Positions 36,425 to 45,152 are shown, numbered from the stretch's first letter. The stretch: DNA of 64,000 nt from Phycisphaerales bacterium (GCA_030149165.1 JASBRY010000008.1:1-64000), one strand, 5' to 3'. The notes: a model not told the origin generated them from the sequence alone. Translations and numbers: made by a program.

Positions 36425-37660
36425 TCACTCATCAGTCGGCACACTCGCGTACACACGAGTCTGCAGCGAACCTACCAGTTTGCCATACCCTGTGTTGGTC
36501 GGATCAAGCGAGCTGGCGCGTGCAGCGCTGGAAAGCGCACTCTTGTACATCCCCAGATCACGCTGAACAACAGCACGGAACGCGAACAGATCCGCATCCT
36601 CGTTGTTGCGATCGATCGCGTCGTTGATCGAACTCAGTGCCTTGTCCAGTTCACCAGTGCGATGGTGGAGCATTGCCCAGAGGACATAGCCGTCGTGTGT
36701 GTTTGGGCTCAGCGCCACAATGCGAGCCGCGGCGCGTCGAGCGCTCCGATCGTCATTGATCGCGTATGAGGTATTCCCGAGACCGATCCAGGAATCCAGG
36801 TCACCCTTGCCGTTCTTCAGCGAGAGCAGTTCCTGATAGATCGAACGAGCCTCGACCGGACGCCCTGTCCCCATCAATGCCTTCGCATGCAGGAGTTTCA
36901 GGTCACGACGATCCTTGTGCTCAAAGTTCTCAAGCAACGCTGAGATATTACGCTCCGCATCCGCGAAGTGCCCGTTCTTCATCTGCGTGTGGATCAGCTC
37001 TTCGAGAATCCCCGTGTCGTCTGGAGCAAGCAATCGAGCATCACGGAAGTGCAGCTCTGCCTGCATGGGATCGTGCTGGATCAAAGCGATATGACCAAGC
37101 GTCTGCTGAATACCCGCGTTGTTCGCTGACATCGGGAGGGTTTCGAGGTACCGCTTCGCTTGAGCGCTGCGATCCAGATCGATCATCATCTCCGCCGCCG
37201 CGACCGCGTATCCAGGGTTGTAATCATCAAACTCGCACGCGTTCTCGAAGTGCTTGAGCGCCTCTTCAGGACGCGCCAATCGCTCAAAGACCACACCAAG
37301 ATAGTACTGCGTGTCAGGATCTTCCGCGCTCAGCGTCTCCGCTGTGTGCAGACTCTTGATTGCGTTTCCCAGATCACCCATCTCGATCAGGATCCGTCCC
37401 TTGAGCACATGGCTCTTCACGACGGTGTCATTGATCGAGAGCGATCCATCAACCTTGTCCAGCGCCTTTTCAAGATCACCAGCAAGGAACGCTTGTCGTG
37501 CGAGGTCCCACTCAGTCGCCGCTTTCATAAAGCTCATCTTCTGCTTCGCAAGCGAGATGTGCTCTTGGGTGTACTTGCCGTGCCCACCGATGCATCCGCT
37601 CAGTCCGGTCAGTGTGCACGCCACGCCCGCGGCCAGTGCGATTCGAGAGATCCGTTTCAT
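36425..37660 (-). CDS. TPR-repeat lipoprotein downstream of the secretin gene
   Basis: The 411-residue product has a lipoprotein signal peptide with the lipobox LTGLSGC (Cys22-23 region), then tandem helical repeats through most of its length. Examples are FLAGDLEKALDKVDGSLSIN, DTQYYLGVVFERLARPEEAL and LDKALSSINDAIDRNNEDAD, typical of TPRs. It follows the secretin gene by 66 bases on the same strand. A pilotin- or PilF/TadD-like role helping the secretin assemble is an inference from lipobox, TPRs and position. The repeat content is high-confidence; the role is not. Confidence 0.85.
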   Translation of the reverse strand: MKRISRIALAAGVACTLTGLSGCIGGHGKYTQEHISLAKQKMSFMKAATEWDLARQAFLAGDLEKALDKVDGSLSINDTVVKSHVLKGRILIEMGDLGNAIKSLHTAETLSAEDPDTQYYLGVVFERLARPEEALKHFENACEFDDYNPGYAVAAAEMMIDLDRSAQAKRYLETLPMSANNAGIQQTLGHIALIQHDPMQAELHFRDARLLAPDDTGILEELIHTQMKNGHFADAERNISALLENFEHKDRRDLKLLHAKALMGTGRPVEARSIYQELLSLKNGKGDLDSWIGLGNTSYAINDDRSARRAAARIVALSPNTHDGYVLWAMLHHRTGELDKALSSINDAIDRNNEDADLFAFRAVVQRDLGMYKSALSSAARASSLDPTNTGYGKLVGSLQTRVYASVPTDE

Positions 37661-37726
37661 ATGTTCCTACTCCCGGGGAAAACGCACCCGTTCAAGTGTT
37701 GTGTTTGTGATTAACAATCAGTCTGC

Positions 37727-40462
37727 TTACTCGAAGTCGTCCGAAGGAACCTCGGTGTAGATGGTCGCGTTTGGATCCATCTCCACCGCTTCCTCAACCG
37801 ACTCGCTCGACTCGCTGCTCGCTGAAGTCCAGTCCGAAGCACTCAAAGGCCAATCAAGCTGCAGAGCACCACCGCCCGGGAGCGAGATGATCAACTGACC
37901 ACAGATCGAGAAGAAATCATCTTCGATCGCGATACCAGGAGCGACTTCTTCGTATCCGAACTCTTCGAACTGCTCGCTGCTGAAGTCATCAGGGAGCTGT
38001 GATTCACTGCTCGCGACCTCTTCAACAAACGGCGCCGGATCGAACGAGTCCGCGTCGAACGATTCACCCTCGAATGACTCGACTTCATCTGCCTGAGCAG
38101 TGAACTCTTCACCCGAGAACTGCTCGCCCTCGAACCCATCATCCTGGAACTGCTCAGCAGTGAACTGATCGTCACTGAATGTGCCTTCCTCGACCGATGC
38201 GGTCTCGAACGACTCTGTTTCTGTTTCTGATGCGAATGACTCGCCTTCGAACGACTCAGACTCGAAACCATCCACCGATGGATCGGTGATCTCGGTGTAC
38301 AGCACGACCTCTTCAGGTGACTGCTCGATCGAATCGGTCACGAACTCTTCGCTGAACTCTGATTCAAACTCATCAGATACATCGCTCGCGTCAGAGACCT
38401 GCTCGCTCACCTCAGCGACCTGCTCGACTTCCTCGAACTGATCAATCTGCTCAGGTGTTTGCTCTGGATCAGGCCATTGCACGCCATCCATCGGATTGAT
38501 CTCGACGACAGGATCGAAGTCCATGTCGTTCTGAACCTGATCGTTGCTGTCCTCAAGGAGTTCACCATGGAGGATGCTCTGGATCATCGCACGCGTCGGA
38601 GCGACACGCATCACACCAGTGATCTCGGTCCGCATCGCACGAGCCGCAGGTGAGTTCGGCTGCAGACGCAGCGCCTGATCAACCTTCGCGAGTGCCTTCT
38701 CAGTCTGACCCGCATCCGCGTACTCGCGTGCATCGATCAGCATCTGACCCACGCGACGCTCACGCGACCATGGGAGTAAGCCCTTGCGAGCACCGTAACG
38801 AGCATGCTCAACAAAGTCCTTGCCACGCTCACCAGTCTCAGCGAGAACAGTATCGTTCACGATCGAAGGGGTGATCATAAAGATAATCTCACTCCGGCGA
38901 GTCGAGTCATCGTTCCCACGGAACGCCTGACCGATCATCGGGATGTTCCCAAGGATCGGCACCTGACGACGAGCCGCGGTTGTGGTTTCTGTAAACAAAC
39001 CACCGAGGACGACGGTCTGACCGTCACGCACCATCACATTGGTGGTCATCTCAGTGGTGTCTTCGTCCGGAATGGTGACTGTTGCACCAGTGCTGTCCGT
39101 GATATTCCGGAGGTTAAAGGTCGAAACCTGCGGACGCAGCTCAAGACGGATCAAGCCGTTCTTGGAAACGAACGGGCGAACCGCGAGTTCAGTACCAACC
39201 TCGAGGAACTCAACAGTCTGAGTCGTCGCAGTTTCAGTACTGGTGGTGTTCAGGTAACCAACACGCGTACCAACGAGCACGCGAGCAGGCTGACGATTCA
39301 GCGTCAGGATCTTCGGATTCGAAACGATGGTCACATCGGTCACTTCATCAAGCACACGCATGAACACCGCGACATCGCCGTTGACAAGCCCCGCTTTCAG
39401 GGTTGCAGGACCAGCCGTGTTACCCACGCTCGACGACACACCACCAGAATCACCGGTATTCCCAGCTGGGTACGCAGGGACCGCTGTGCCGTCCACGAGT
39501 TCACCCGCACCACCGATGAGACCGTCGATCACGCTGAGCGGACCACCTGTACCGATGAAGTCTGAGAAGTCCAGGTTCTTGATCAGTGCAAAGTCCACAC
39601 CGAACGCGTTCGCTTCATTGAGCGAAGTCTGAAGAATAGTTGCTTCAACCAGAATCTGTGCAGGCTTGGTATCAAGCTCTTGCAGGAGACTCATGATCTC
39701 TTCAACATTCTCTTCAAAGTCATGGATCACGATGGATGCCGACGCAGCGTAGGTGTCCGCACCAGCAGGAGCGCCATCGTTGATGGTGAACGCTTCAGTC
39801 GCCGCGTGGGTCGAGATCGAACCTGTCTCCGACAGCAGTTCCTTCGCAAACTCCGCCGCGTCAGCAGAGTTCAGATAGTCAAGATGCAGGATCCGCGACA
39901 CTGGACGACGAGCAGCACGCTCGAACTCCTCGAGCTCTTCGCGTGTGTACACATAAATGAAGTTGCCTTTCTCAATGTATCCAAATCCGTTCACATTGAG
40001 AATCGAGTCGAGTGCTTCGTAGAAGGTCACGCCGTAGAGGTCAGCCGTGACAGTCGCTTGGACAGTGTTGGAGCTGATGATGTTCCGCTGGGACTGGATC
40101 GAGAGGAGCTGAAGAATGTTCCCGAGGTCTTCGTTGTTTACATGGAGATCAACAAGGTCGTACTCAGAGACTTCGACTTCACCAGAGAGTTCGGAGATGT
40201 CGTCATCCGCGACCTCACCATCGAACTCTTCACCGATCGGTTCACCACCGATGGTGTCATCGAGTGTTTCGCTGACCACCTCGCTCGAGCTCTGCTGCGC
40301 AAACGCATCGAGCAATCCGAACGCACCCGGATCCTCACCCGCGTCCTGAGCGATGACTGGAGCCGCGATCCCCGCGCCGAGCGAAAGGATCAAAGCAGGG
40401 GTAATCGTGCTCAGCTTCGCACGCGTAAAGGTCATGAGTGTGTTGTTGACGATGTGGTTCAT
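37727..40462 (-). CDS. Secretin (PilQ/GspD-type) with long acidic repeated C-terminal tail
   Basis: The 911-residue outer-membrane protein has a signal peptide, an STN/N-type domain (about residues 95-175: VDLHVNNEDLGNILQLLSIQS), and a further N-domain (RILHLDYLNSADAAEFAKEL). The secretin channel covers about 270-545 (PAQILVEATILQTSLNEANA, MVRDGQTVVLGGLF, VPILGNIPMIGQAFR). Unusually, a TPR-like stretch (about 570-620) and then about 240 strongly acidic residues follow. Within this tail, short units such as FEGESFAS and FEGEQFSGEEF recur. Typical secretins stop near the S-domain, so this tail is extra. ATG 40462 has GAGGAAA upstream. Confidence 0.93.
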   Translation of the reverse strand: MNHIVNNTLMTFTRAKLSTITPALILSLGAGIAAPVIAQDAGEDPGAFGLLDAFAQQSSSEVVSETLDDTIGGEPIGEEFDGEVADDDISELSGEVEVSEYDLVDLHVNNEDLGNILQLLSIQSQRNIISSNTVQATVTADLYGVTFYEALDSILNVNGFGYIEKGNFIYVYTREELEEFERAARRPVSRILHLDYLNSADAAEFAKELLSETGSISTHAATEAFTINDGAPAGADTYAASASIVIHDFEENVEEIMSLLQELDTKPAQILVEATILQTSLNEANAFGVDFALIKNLDFSDFIGTGGPLSVIDGLIGGAGELVDGTAVPAYPAGNTGDSGGVSSSVGNTAGPATLKAGLVNGDVAVFMRVLDEVTDVTIVSNPKILTLNRQPARVLVGTRVGYLNTTSTETATTQTVEFLEVGTELAVRPFVSKNGLIRLELRPQVSTFNLRNITDSTGATVTIPDEDTTEMTTNVMVRDGQTVVLGGLFTETTTAARRQVPILGNIPMIGQAFRGNDDSTRRSEIIFMITPSIVNDTVLAETGERGKDFVEHARYGARKGLLPWSRERRVGQMLIDAREYADAGQTEKALAKVDQALRLQPNSPAARAMRTEITGVMRVAPTRAMIQSILHGELLEDSNDQVQNDMDFDPVVEINPMDGVQWPDPEQTPEQIDQFEEVEQVAEVSEQVSDASDVSDEFESEFSEEFVTDSIEQSPEEVVLYTEITDPSVDGFESESFEGESFASETETESFETASVEEGTFSDDQFTAEQFQDDGFEGEQFSGEEFTAQADEVESFEGESFDADSFDPAPFVEEVASSESQLPDDFSSEQFEEFGYEEVAPGIAIEDDFFSICGQLIISLPGGGALQLDWPLSASDWTSASSESSESVEEAVEMDPNATIYTEVPSDDFE

Positions 40463-40627
40463 CACTGTTTCCTCGCGGAGTTTCTCGCTCTAGCGTCTGT
40501 CCCGATGACTGCACGGCCCAGACCTGATTACTGCTAAAGATTCGACCGAATAGGTCACCCACTTTGCGCATCCCCCCAAATTCACGGAGGAATCACCCGA
40601 CCATCTTCACATTGTGGGTCTCATAAC

Positions 40628-40870
40628 TCAGTCGTTGACTTGTTCTTCTCGATGCTCAAACGATTCAGACTCTTCGTCCAAATCTCCCTGATCATCCACG
40701 ATCTCCGGATCGCGCCGGGTCTGATCTACTTCCTTCGGATCCGCAAGCGCACTGCGAGGCAAGTCCGTCACAAGACGGAGTTTCGCCCAAATAAGCACTC
40801 CAGCAAGCATGCCCAGCGAGAGCATGAAAGTCAGAGCACGAGAACGCCGTTGATCATGTTTGGTATTCAT
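40628..40870 (-). CDS. Small single-pass membrane protein in the secretin locus
   Basis: The 80-residue product has a basic N-terminus, one transmembrane helix (FMLSLGMLAGVLIWAKL) and an acidic C-terminal half (Asp/Glu-rich). The ATG at 40870 has GGAGG exactly 8 bases upstream, and that sequence lies in a perfect 9-bp hairpin (see 40877-40902). It sits between the GspH-like and secretin genes on the same strand, so it may be an accessory part of that system. No family is recognised. Confidence 0.65.
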   Translation of the reverse strand: MNTKHDQRRSRALTFMLSLGMLAGVLIWAKLRLVTDLPRSALADPKEVDQTRRDPEIVDDQGDLDEESESFEHREEQVND

Positions 40871-40876
40871 AGAACA

Positions 40877-40902
40877 AACCTCCGACGACGACATCGGAGG
40901 TT
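40877..40902 (-). promoter_or_regulatory. Perfect hairpin enclosing the Shine-Dalgarno of the 40628 gene
   Basis: AACCTCCGA (40877-40885) and TCGGAGGTT (40894-40902) form a perfect 9-bp stem with an 8-base loop. On the minus strand the 3' arm contains the GGAGG Shine-Dalgarno of the 40628-40870 gene. It could hide the ribosome-binding site, or act as a processing site or weak terminator after the GspH-like gene. Confidence 0.55.
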
Positions 40903-40948
40903 CTGATAAGCAAGTTCGCTACAAAGACTGATTTCTTCGACCGATCAC

Positions 40949-41527
40949 TCAGTCAAGCTGCACAACCGATACACGACCGGTAAACGCCGCGATATCAATC
41001 CGGAATCGCGAGGACGGACCTTCGATCTGAACCGATCCCCCATCAGAAAGAGTCGAAGATGAAGGTGACGCGATCGGCGCGCCCATCTCATCAAAGATGA
41101 TCGCCGTACCACCGTTCAAACTGATATCACGCAAGAACGATCCGCCGAACTGATCCTCATCAAGCATCACGCGATACCTCTGATCAGGCCCCTTTGGATC
41201 AAACAACGCATCCGCATCCGGATCAATCGTCCCGCCAGGGACACGCGTCAGTGTATAGAAGTTCCCGTCTTCATCAAAGACCACCGCACGCTCTTCCTGA
41301 TACGCGAGCGCATCCATCTGTGCAAAGGTGATATCCGCAACCACTGAACGCACCGCGGCTTGAATCCGTAAAACCCCAACCGATCCCATCGAAGGGATCA
41401 CCATCGCCGCTGATGTCCCCAAGATCGTAATCACAATCAGGAGTTCAATCAGTGTGTACCCACGCCTGCGAGAACGCTCAACAGCGTGTTTGGTGGAGTG
41501 GAATGTCGATCGCATGTGTCGCGTCAT
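40949..41527 (-). CDS. GspH/FimT-like pseudopilin
   Basis: The 192-residue protein has a class III (prepilin) signal: RSRRRGYTLIELLIVITILG, with cleavage expected after the Gly before YTLIE and the conserved Glu at +5. A hydrophobic helix of about 20 residues follows, and then a globular part with ADITFAQMDALAYQEERAVV, which resembles the GspH/FimT domain of minor pseudopilins. The ATG at 41527 has a GGGGGAGG stretch 8 bases upstream; an internal ATG at 41515 is possible. It belongs to the pseudopilin cluster with the genes at 41567 and 42103. Confidence 0.9.
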   Translation of the reverse strand: MTRHMRSTFHSTKHAVERSRRRGYTLIELLIVITILGTSAAMVIPSMGSVGVLRIQAAVRSVVADITFAQMDALAYQEERAVVFDEDGNFYTLTRVPGGTIDPDADALFDPKGPDQRYRVMLDEDQFGGSFLRDISLNGGTAIIFDEMGAPIASPSSSTLSDGGSVQIEGPSSRFRIDIAAFTGRVSVVQLD

Positions 41528-41566
41528 AGCACCATCCTCCCCCTGGTCAAAGTACAACAGTCTCAA

Positions 41567-41992
41567 TCAAGGTCGTGGAAGCGGCTGATCATTCGCATCA
41601 AAGTTGCCCGCCCAGACTTCTCCAGTCGTGCTGTCATAGATCCAGCCATGCGTTGTTTGGAACGCGCTGTCAGGACCTGTTCCGATCGCAATCACCCGGG
41701 AGTTCGCGCCATTGACATACTGATTCGTCGGCGGCTCTCGCAGATACTCCCGGCTCACAATCGGTCCCCAGGTCCCATCGCCCGCCGTCACGACAGGCAA
41801 TGTATTAGCATTGGATACCCTGTACACCTCGATCGCGCGGCGTACCTTGTTGAGCTCTGTCTGTGCAGTCGCAACCGCCGCATCCTCACTCGCACCTGCC
41901 ATGAGTGGCACTACGAGCGCCGCCAGAATCCCAAGGATCACGACGACTATCAGGATTTCGATGAGTGTAAAGCCTCGTGAGATACGATCCAT
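41567..41992 (-). CDS. GspG-like type II secretion pseudopilin
   Basis: The 141-residue product starts MDRISRGFTLIEILIVVVIL, a prepilin cleavage site with Glu at +5 and a long hydrophobic helix. A C-terminal part with WGPIVSREYLREPPTN and GWIYDSTTGEVWAGN matches the GspG major pseudopilin pattern (Pro-Pro-x-Asn and a Trp-rich loop). GGGGAA lies before the ATG at 41992. It lies 39 bases upstream of the GspH-like start and 110 bases downstream of the next pilin-like gene. Such pseudopilins form the piston-like fibre that pushes proteins through the secretin. Confidence 0.9.
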   Translation of the reverse strand: MDRISRGFTLIEILIVVVILGILAALVVPLMAGASEDAAVATAQTELNKVRRAIEVYRVSNANTLPVVTAGDGTWGPIVSREYLREPPTNQYVNGANSRVIAIGTGPDSAFQTTHGWIYDSTTGEVWAGNFDANDQPLPRP

Positions 41993-42102
41993 GGTGTTCC
42001 CCGTCAATCCAGCCAGTCTGAATGTTCCCGGCTTCAAGCAAGACGAGGTGAGCCCAGTTAAGAGCCCACCTCGCGATTGATCATGCAGACTCATCAGCCT
42101 GA

Positions 42103-42567
42103 TTAGTACTGAGCACCGCTCGCACGGATGTTGCCGGTCGCTGGGTTGTAGAACCAGCCCTGGCTACCGTCACCAGCATTTGCTTCCGCGTCAGCAGCTG
42201 CACCGTTTGCAGCGGTACTTGCGGTCACGAGAGTGCGGTTCGCTGCAGGAGCGAATGGGTTGACTGGTGCTTCCTTGATGTAGTTGCCATCGATGAGTGG
42301 ACCCCAGCCATCGGTGCCGCCACCAACAGTCGGATCAGTGTTGAGCTGAGCGACAGTTGGGTAGCTACCGTTGTTCTGAGCCGCGAAGAGCTCAAGCTGA
42401 TTCTGCAGAGTCGAGCCCTGAGTCTCAACATTACCCTGACGAGCGTCATTCGCTGCATTGGTGAACTGAGGGACCACGATCGCGGCAAGAATACCGAGAA
42501 TCACGACCACGATGAGAATTTCGACCAGGGTGAAGCCCTTAGCCACTGTGTTGCGCATTGCTTGCAT
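42103..42567 (-). CDS. Major pilin/GspG-like pseudopilin with structured leader
   Basis: The 154-residue product has the prepilin segment KGFTLVEILIVVVILGILAA with Glu at +5. The mature part has the GspG-like pattern DGWGPLIDGNYIKEAPVNPF and a Trp-Phe-Tyr ending (GWFYNPATGNIRASG). It is a paralogue of the gene at 41567. The Ala/Asn-rich insertion (ASTAANGAAADAEANAG) near the C-terminus is notable. AAGGAG precedes the ATG at 42567. Upstream lies a pseudoknot-capable leader (42590-42692), suggesting RNA-level control of what may be the major subunit. Confidence 0.9.
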   Translation of the reverse strand: MQAMRNTVAKGFTLVEILIVVVILGILAAIVVPQFTNAANDARQGNVETQGSTLQNQLELFAAQNNGSYPTVAQLNTDPTVGGGTDGWGPLIDGNYIKEAPVNPFAPAANRTLVTASTAANGAAADAEANAGDGSQGWFYNPATGNIRASGAQY

Positions 42568-42589
42568 TGTGTGAACTCCTTGTTCGATA

Positions 42590-42692
42590 CCGTTGGTTTC
42601 CCGACGGCTTGTGGTTCGGCGGGTAAGCCGAGAACCCATCCTCCGCGGATTCGCGGCAAACACCTGTCACCCGCCGGCAGCCACGCGCCGCC
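42590..42692 (-). ncRNA. Candidate structured 5' leader RNA ahead of the pilin-like gene
   Basis: Read on the minus strand, four helices can be drawn. P0 pairs GGCGGC with GCUGCC (42692-42687 with 42681-42676). P1 pairs CGGCGGGU with ACCCGCCG (42676-42669 with 42624-42617). P2 is CCGCG/CGCGG inside P1 (42656-42652 with 42647-42643). A pseudoknot can form between CGGCUU in the P1 loop (42630-42625) and AAGCCG just after P1 (42610-42605). A final stem-loop, CCGUCGG-GAAA-CCAACGG (42607-42590), shares bases with the pseudoknot strand, so the two are partly exclusive. Base 42676 is shared by P0 and P1. The Shine-Dalgarno lies just downstream. It does not match the GEMM-I, cobalamin or fluoride riboswitch cores as I know them. 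Confidence 0.5.
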
Positions 42693-42879
42693 AAAGGGTT
42701 GACTCAATTGTCACAAACATCACATCGGAAATACAACCCAACGCATTCACAACCACGACACCAAGTTCAGCCTGTGACCCCACCCCCCGCACAACTGTGC
42801 CGCGCGTGACGGTCATAACGGCAAACCTCAATCATTCAAATGAAATCTCGGACCAACCGAACCAATCACACAGACCAAT

Positions 42880-42905
42880 AAAAAGCGGACCCCGGAAGGT
42901 CCGCT
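42880..42905 (-). terminator. Intrinsic terminator of the HEAT-repeat protein gene
   Basis: On the minus strand AGCGGACC (42905-42898) pairs with GGTCCGCT (42891-42884) around a 6-base loop and is followed by TTTTT. It lies about 40 bases past the stop codon at 42945. Confidence 0.88.
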
Positions 42906-42944
42906 CTCAATATCAATCCGCTCTACTGACGAATCTCAGCCGAA

Positions 42945-45152
42945 TCATTCCTGGGAATCAAGCACCAAACCCAACAGATCGCTGTTCTGAATCTCAAGCG
43001 CCCCCATCGCCGCGACCGCTGTGGTCGCGAGCTCATCGTCGGCATCTCGTGCGTACTCAAGTAGCGCGCGGACCTGACGAGCGTTCAGGTTATTGCCGAA
43101 CCGCTTGCCTGAGTTTCCGACCATCGTGAGCAACTCAAGCTGCTCGATCCCGGTGGTATCCATCGCACGATCCATGATCGCCGATTGAGCCGCAGGTCGA
43201 TCCACATATGACAGGATCTCAGCAACATCGAGCATCTTGAGCCCGCCAACATTCTCGAGCACATCGATCAGGATCGTCGAAGCATCAAGCACATTGAGCA
43301 CGCGATTGTTCGAGATCGCAAGGTTGCGAAGCACATCAATCGAGCGTGTCGCGTAATCCGCAGCTTCATCCTCGCTGATCGGACCACCCGAAGCAGCCAT
43401 CAACAACTGATCAACCGATGCCTCGATATTGGAGTTCGAGATCTCAACGCGACGCACCGCGACTGTCTGGTCACGCAGATACTGACGACGCAGAGGCTCA
43501 ACATCATCCGTAAGCATCAGCGCCAAGACCGGCGACACATTCATCTTCGTATCCGTCCGAGCGGTCTCGATCGTAAGCAGCGTGTCGTCGTATCCGAGCG
43601 ATGTCACAATCAAATCCACTGATGGAGTCTGAGCGATCGAAGGCGCCAATTCGTCAAGCCCACCATCCGATGGAGGAAGCACCGTAAAACCCTGTCCCTC
43701 AAGGATGTTGCGGTACTGGTCATACGACTCACGATCCGATCCAGTCAATACCACCGCATAGCGAGCCGAAGCATCACGCACCGCACTCGCAAGCAACGGA
43801 ATCACACGCTCAGCGCCATTGAATGACTCCTGAGGCTGTGCACTTCCCAATGCCAGCGCCGCTTCAAACTGCACACGACGATTCTGGTAACCAAGACCCT
43901 CGAGCAGCGGGTAGCGACCATCGATCGGCTGACCCCAAAGCGAGCGAGGACCAGCAGTCTGCGACAACGCATCAATCGCGCTGCGGACCAAAGGCGTATC
44001 GCGTGTATCGATACCGCGACGCAGAACGAGTTGTGTAATGTCAGGACCAGCCGCGATCCCGAAGTATTCCGCGTCACGACGAGCATCCGAGTAAACCGGA
44101 TTGCTGTATCCATCAGGAGTATCAAACTCACGCGAGTAGTTCGAGGAGATCCACAACGCGAGCGTCTCAGCGGACTCCGCGTTGATCCCGAGCGAACGCT
44201 CCGCGAATCGCATCGCCAGTGCCTCGTGGAAGACCTCCGAACGGATCGGGGTCATGACCAAGCCAAGCCCAGCATTGAAATCCCACACCAACTGGTGATC
44301 TTCACCTGGAAAGCTCGTCAGTTCCGAAGGCTCGTTGTAGTACGAGTCCGCGAGCAGCGAGTACATATCCGCAACATCCGAACTCGGATTGCCACCCAAG
44401 CGTGAGATCGAACGCCCGCACGCCTTACGCACGCCGTCGTTATCCGTGTTCTGGTAGAGATCAATCAAGACCGGGAGACTCGTGCGATACGGAATCAATC
44501 CCAAGACCTCAGCAACCGCTTCCTGACGAGTCGCATCAAAGTGTGGCAACGCGGTCATGAGCGGTGCAATCGTCTGACGACCCATGTCAACAAACAGCCG
44601 CTGAACCTGAGCACGCAGCGCGAGGTTGTCCTTCTGCAAGTACGCGTCCAAAAGCTGAGGCATCGCGTACTCACCCGCCGCGATCAAACGCTGACGGCCG
44701 AGCTGACGAGCACGAAGCCCGCCAGTCAGCAGATCAATGTTCCGTGCGATCTCGTCAGGATTGCGAGCACGATCCAGCTTCCCGTTTCGGTACGCGCTGT
44801 CAAGCTGCGCCGCGATCGGTTCAAGCACAGGAACACGCATCGCCGCCGCGATTGCTTCCTCGAAACGATCAAGCTCACGCGAGGTATCGACGAGATCGAC
44901 AAACTGTTCAGGAGTCAGACCAGCATCGACCAACTGCTGACCAAGATCCGCAGCGACATCGAAACGAGCGATCTTGACGAAGTGGATGAAGTCACGCAGG
45001 ATGACCATCTCCTCCTCGTAATCACCATTCGCTGGTTGCACAACCGAGGTGCTCGCCGAAGCGATTGAAGAAGCACCTAGAAAGGCCCCCCCACACGCCA
45101 GCAGAATAAAGGCACTGGAAAGACGGGTAATGTTCCGAGTCGTTTGACGCAC
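42945..45152 (-). CDS. Secreted HEAT-repeat protein with a receiver-like segment
   Basis: The 735-residue product has a signal peptide (LSSAFILLACGGAFLGASSIASA). Long all-alpha repeats follow (about 80-480 and 600-735) with HEAT/ARM-like paired helices, such as QEAVAEVLGLIPYRTSLPVLIDLY and VQFEAALALGSAQPQ. Between them (about 490-590) an alpha/beta segment resembles a response-regulator fold: YAVVLTGSDRESYDQYRNILEG, VDLIVTSLGYDD, SPVLALMLTDD and RQYLRDQTVAVRRVEIS. The usual acidic pocket is not obvious, so this is likely a structural domain. GTG 45152 is preceded by GAGGAG. It heads the minus-strand secretion cluster; an envelope scaffold role is inferred. Confidence 0.75.
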   Translation of the reverse strand: MRQTTRNITRLSSAFILLACGGAFLGASSIASASTSVVQPANGDYEEEMVILRDFIHFVKIARFDVAADLGQQLVDAGLTPEQFVDLVDTSRELDRFEEAIAAAMRVPVLEPIAAQLDSAYRNGKLDRARNPDEIARNIDLLTGGLRARQLGRQRLIAAGEYAMPQLLDAYLQKDNLALRAQVQRLFVDMGRQTIAPLMTALPHFDATRQEAVAEVLGLIPYRTSLPVLIDLYQNTDNDGVRKACGRSISRLGGNPSSDVADMYSLLADSYYNEPSELTSFPGEDHQLVWDFNAGLGLVMTPIRSEVFHEALAMRFAERSLGINAESAETLALWISSNYSREFDTPDGYSNPVYSDARRDAEYFGIAAGPDITQLVLRRGIDTRDTPLVRSAIDALSQTAGPRSLWGQPIDGRYPLLEGLGYQNRRVQFEAALALGSAQPQESFNGAERVIPLLASAVRDASARYAVVLTGSDRESYDQYRNILEGQGFTVLPPSDGGLDELAPSIAQTPSVDLIVTSLGYDDTLLTIETARTDTKMNVSPVLALMLTDDVEPLRRQYLRDQTVAVRRVEISNSNIEASVDQLLMAASGGPISEDEAADYATRSIDVLRNLAISNNRVLNVLDASTILIDVLENVGGLKMLDVAEILSYVDRPAAQSAIMDRAMDTTGIEQLELLTMVGNSGKRFGNNLNARQVRALLEYARDADDELATTAVAAMGALEIQNSDLLGLVLDSQE

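Larger units (their letters stand above)
42568..42944 (-). other. 377-base intergenic region between the HEAT protein and pilin genes
   Basis: From right to left this gap holds the terminator of the HEAT protein (42880-42905), a near-palindrome GCACAACTGTGC (42789-42800) that could be an operator, a stretch with promoter-like TTGTGA/TTGTAT hexamers that I cannot resolve, and the structured leader (42590-42692). No gene is seen on either strand. Confidence 0.6.
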
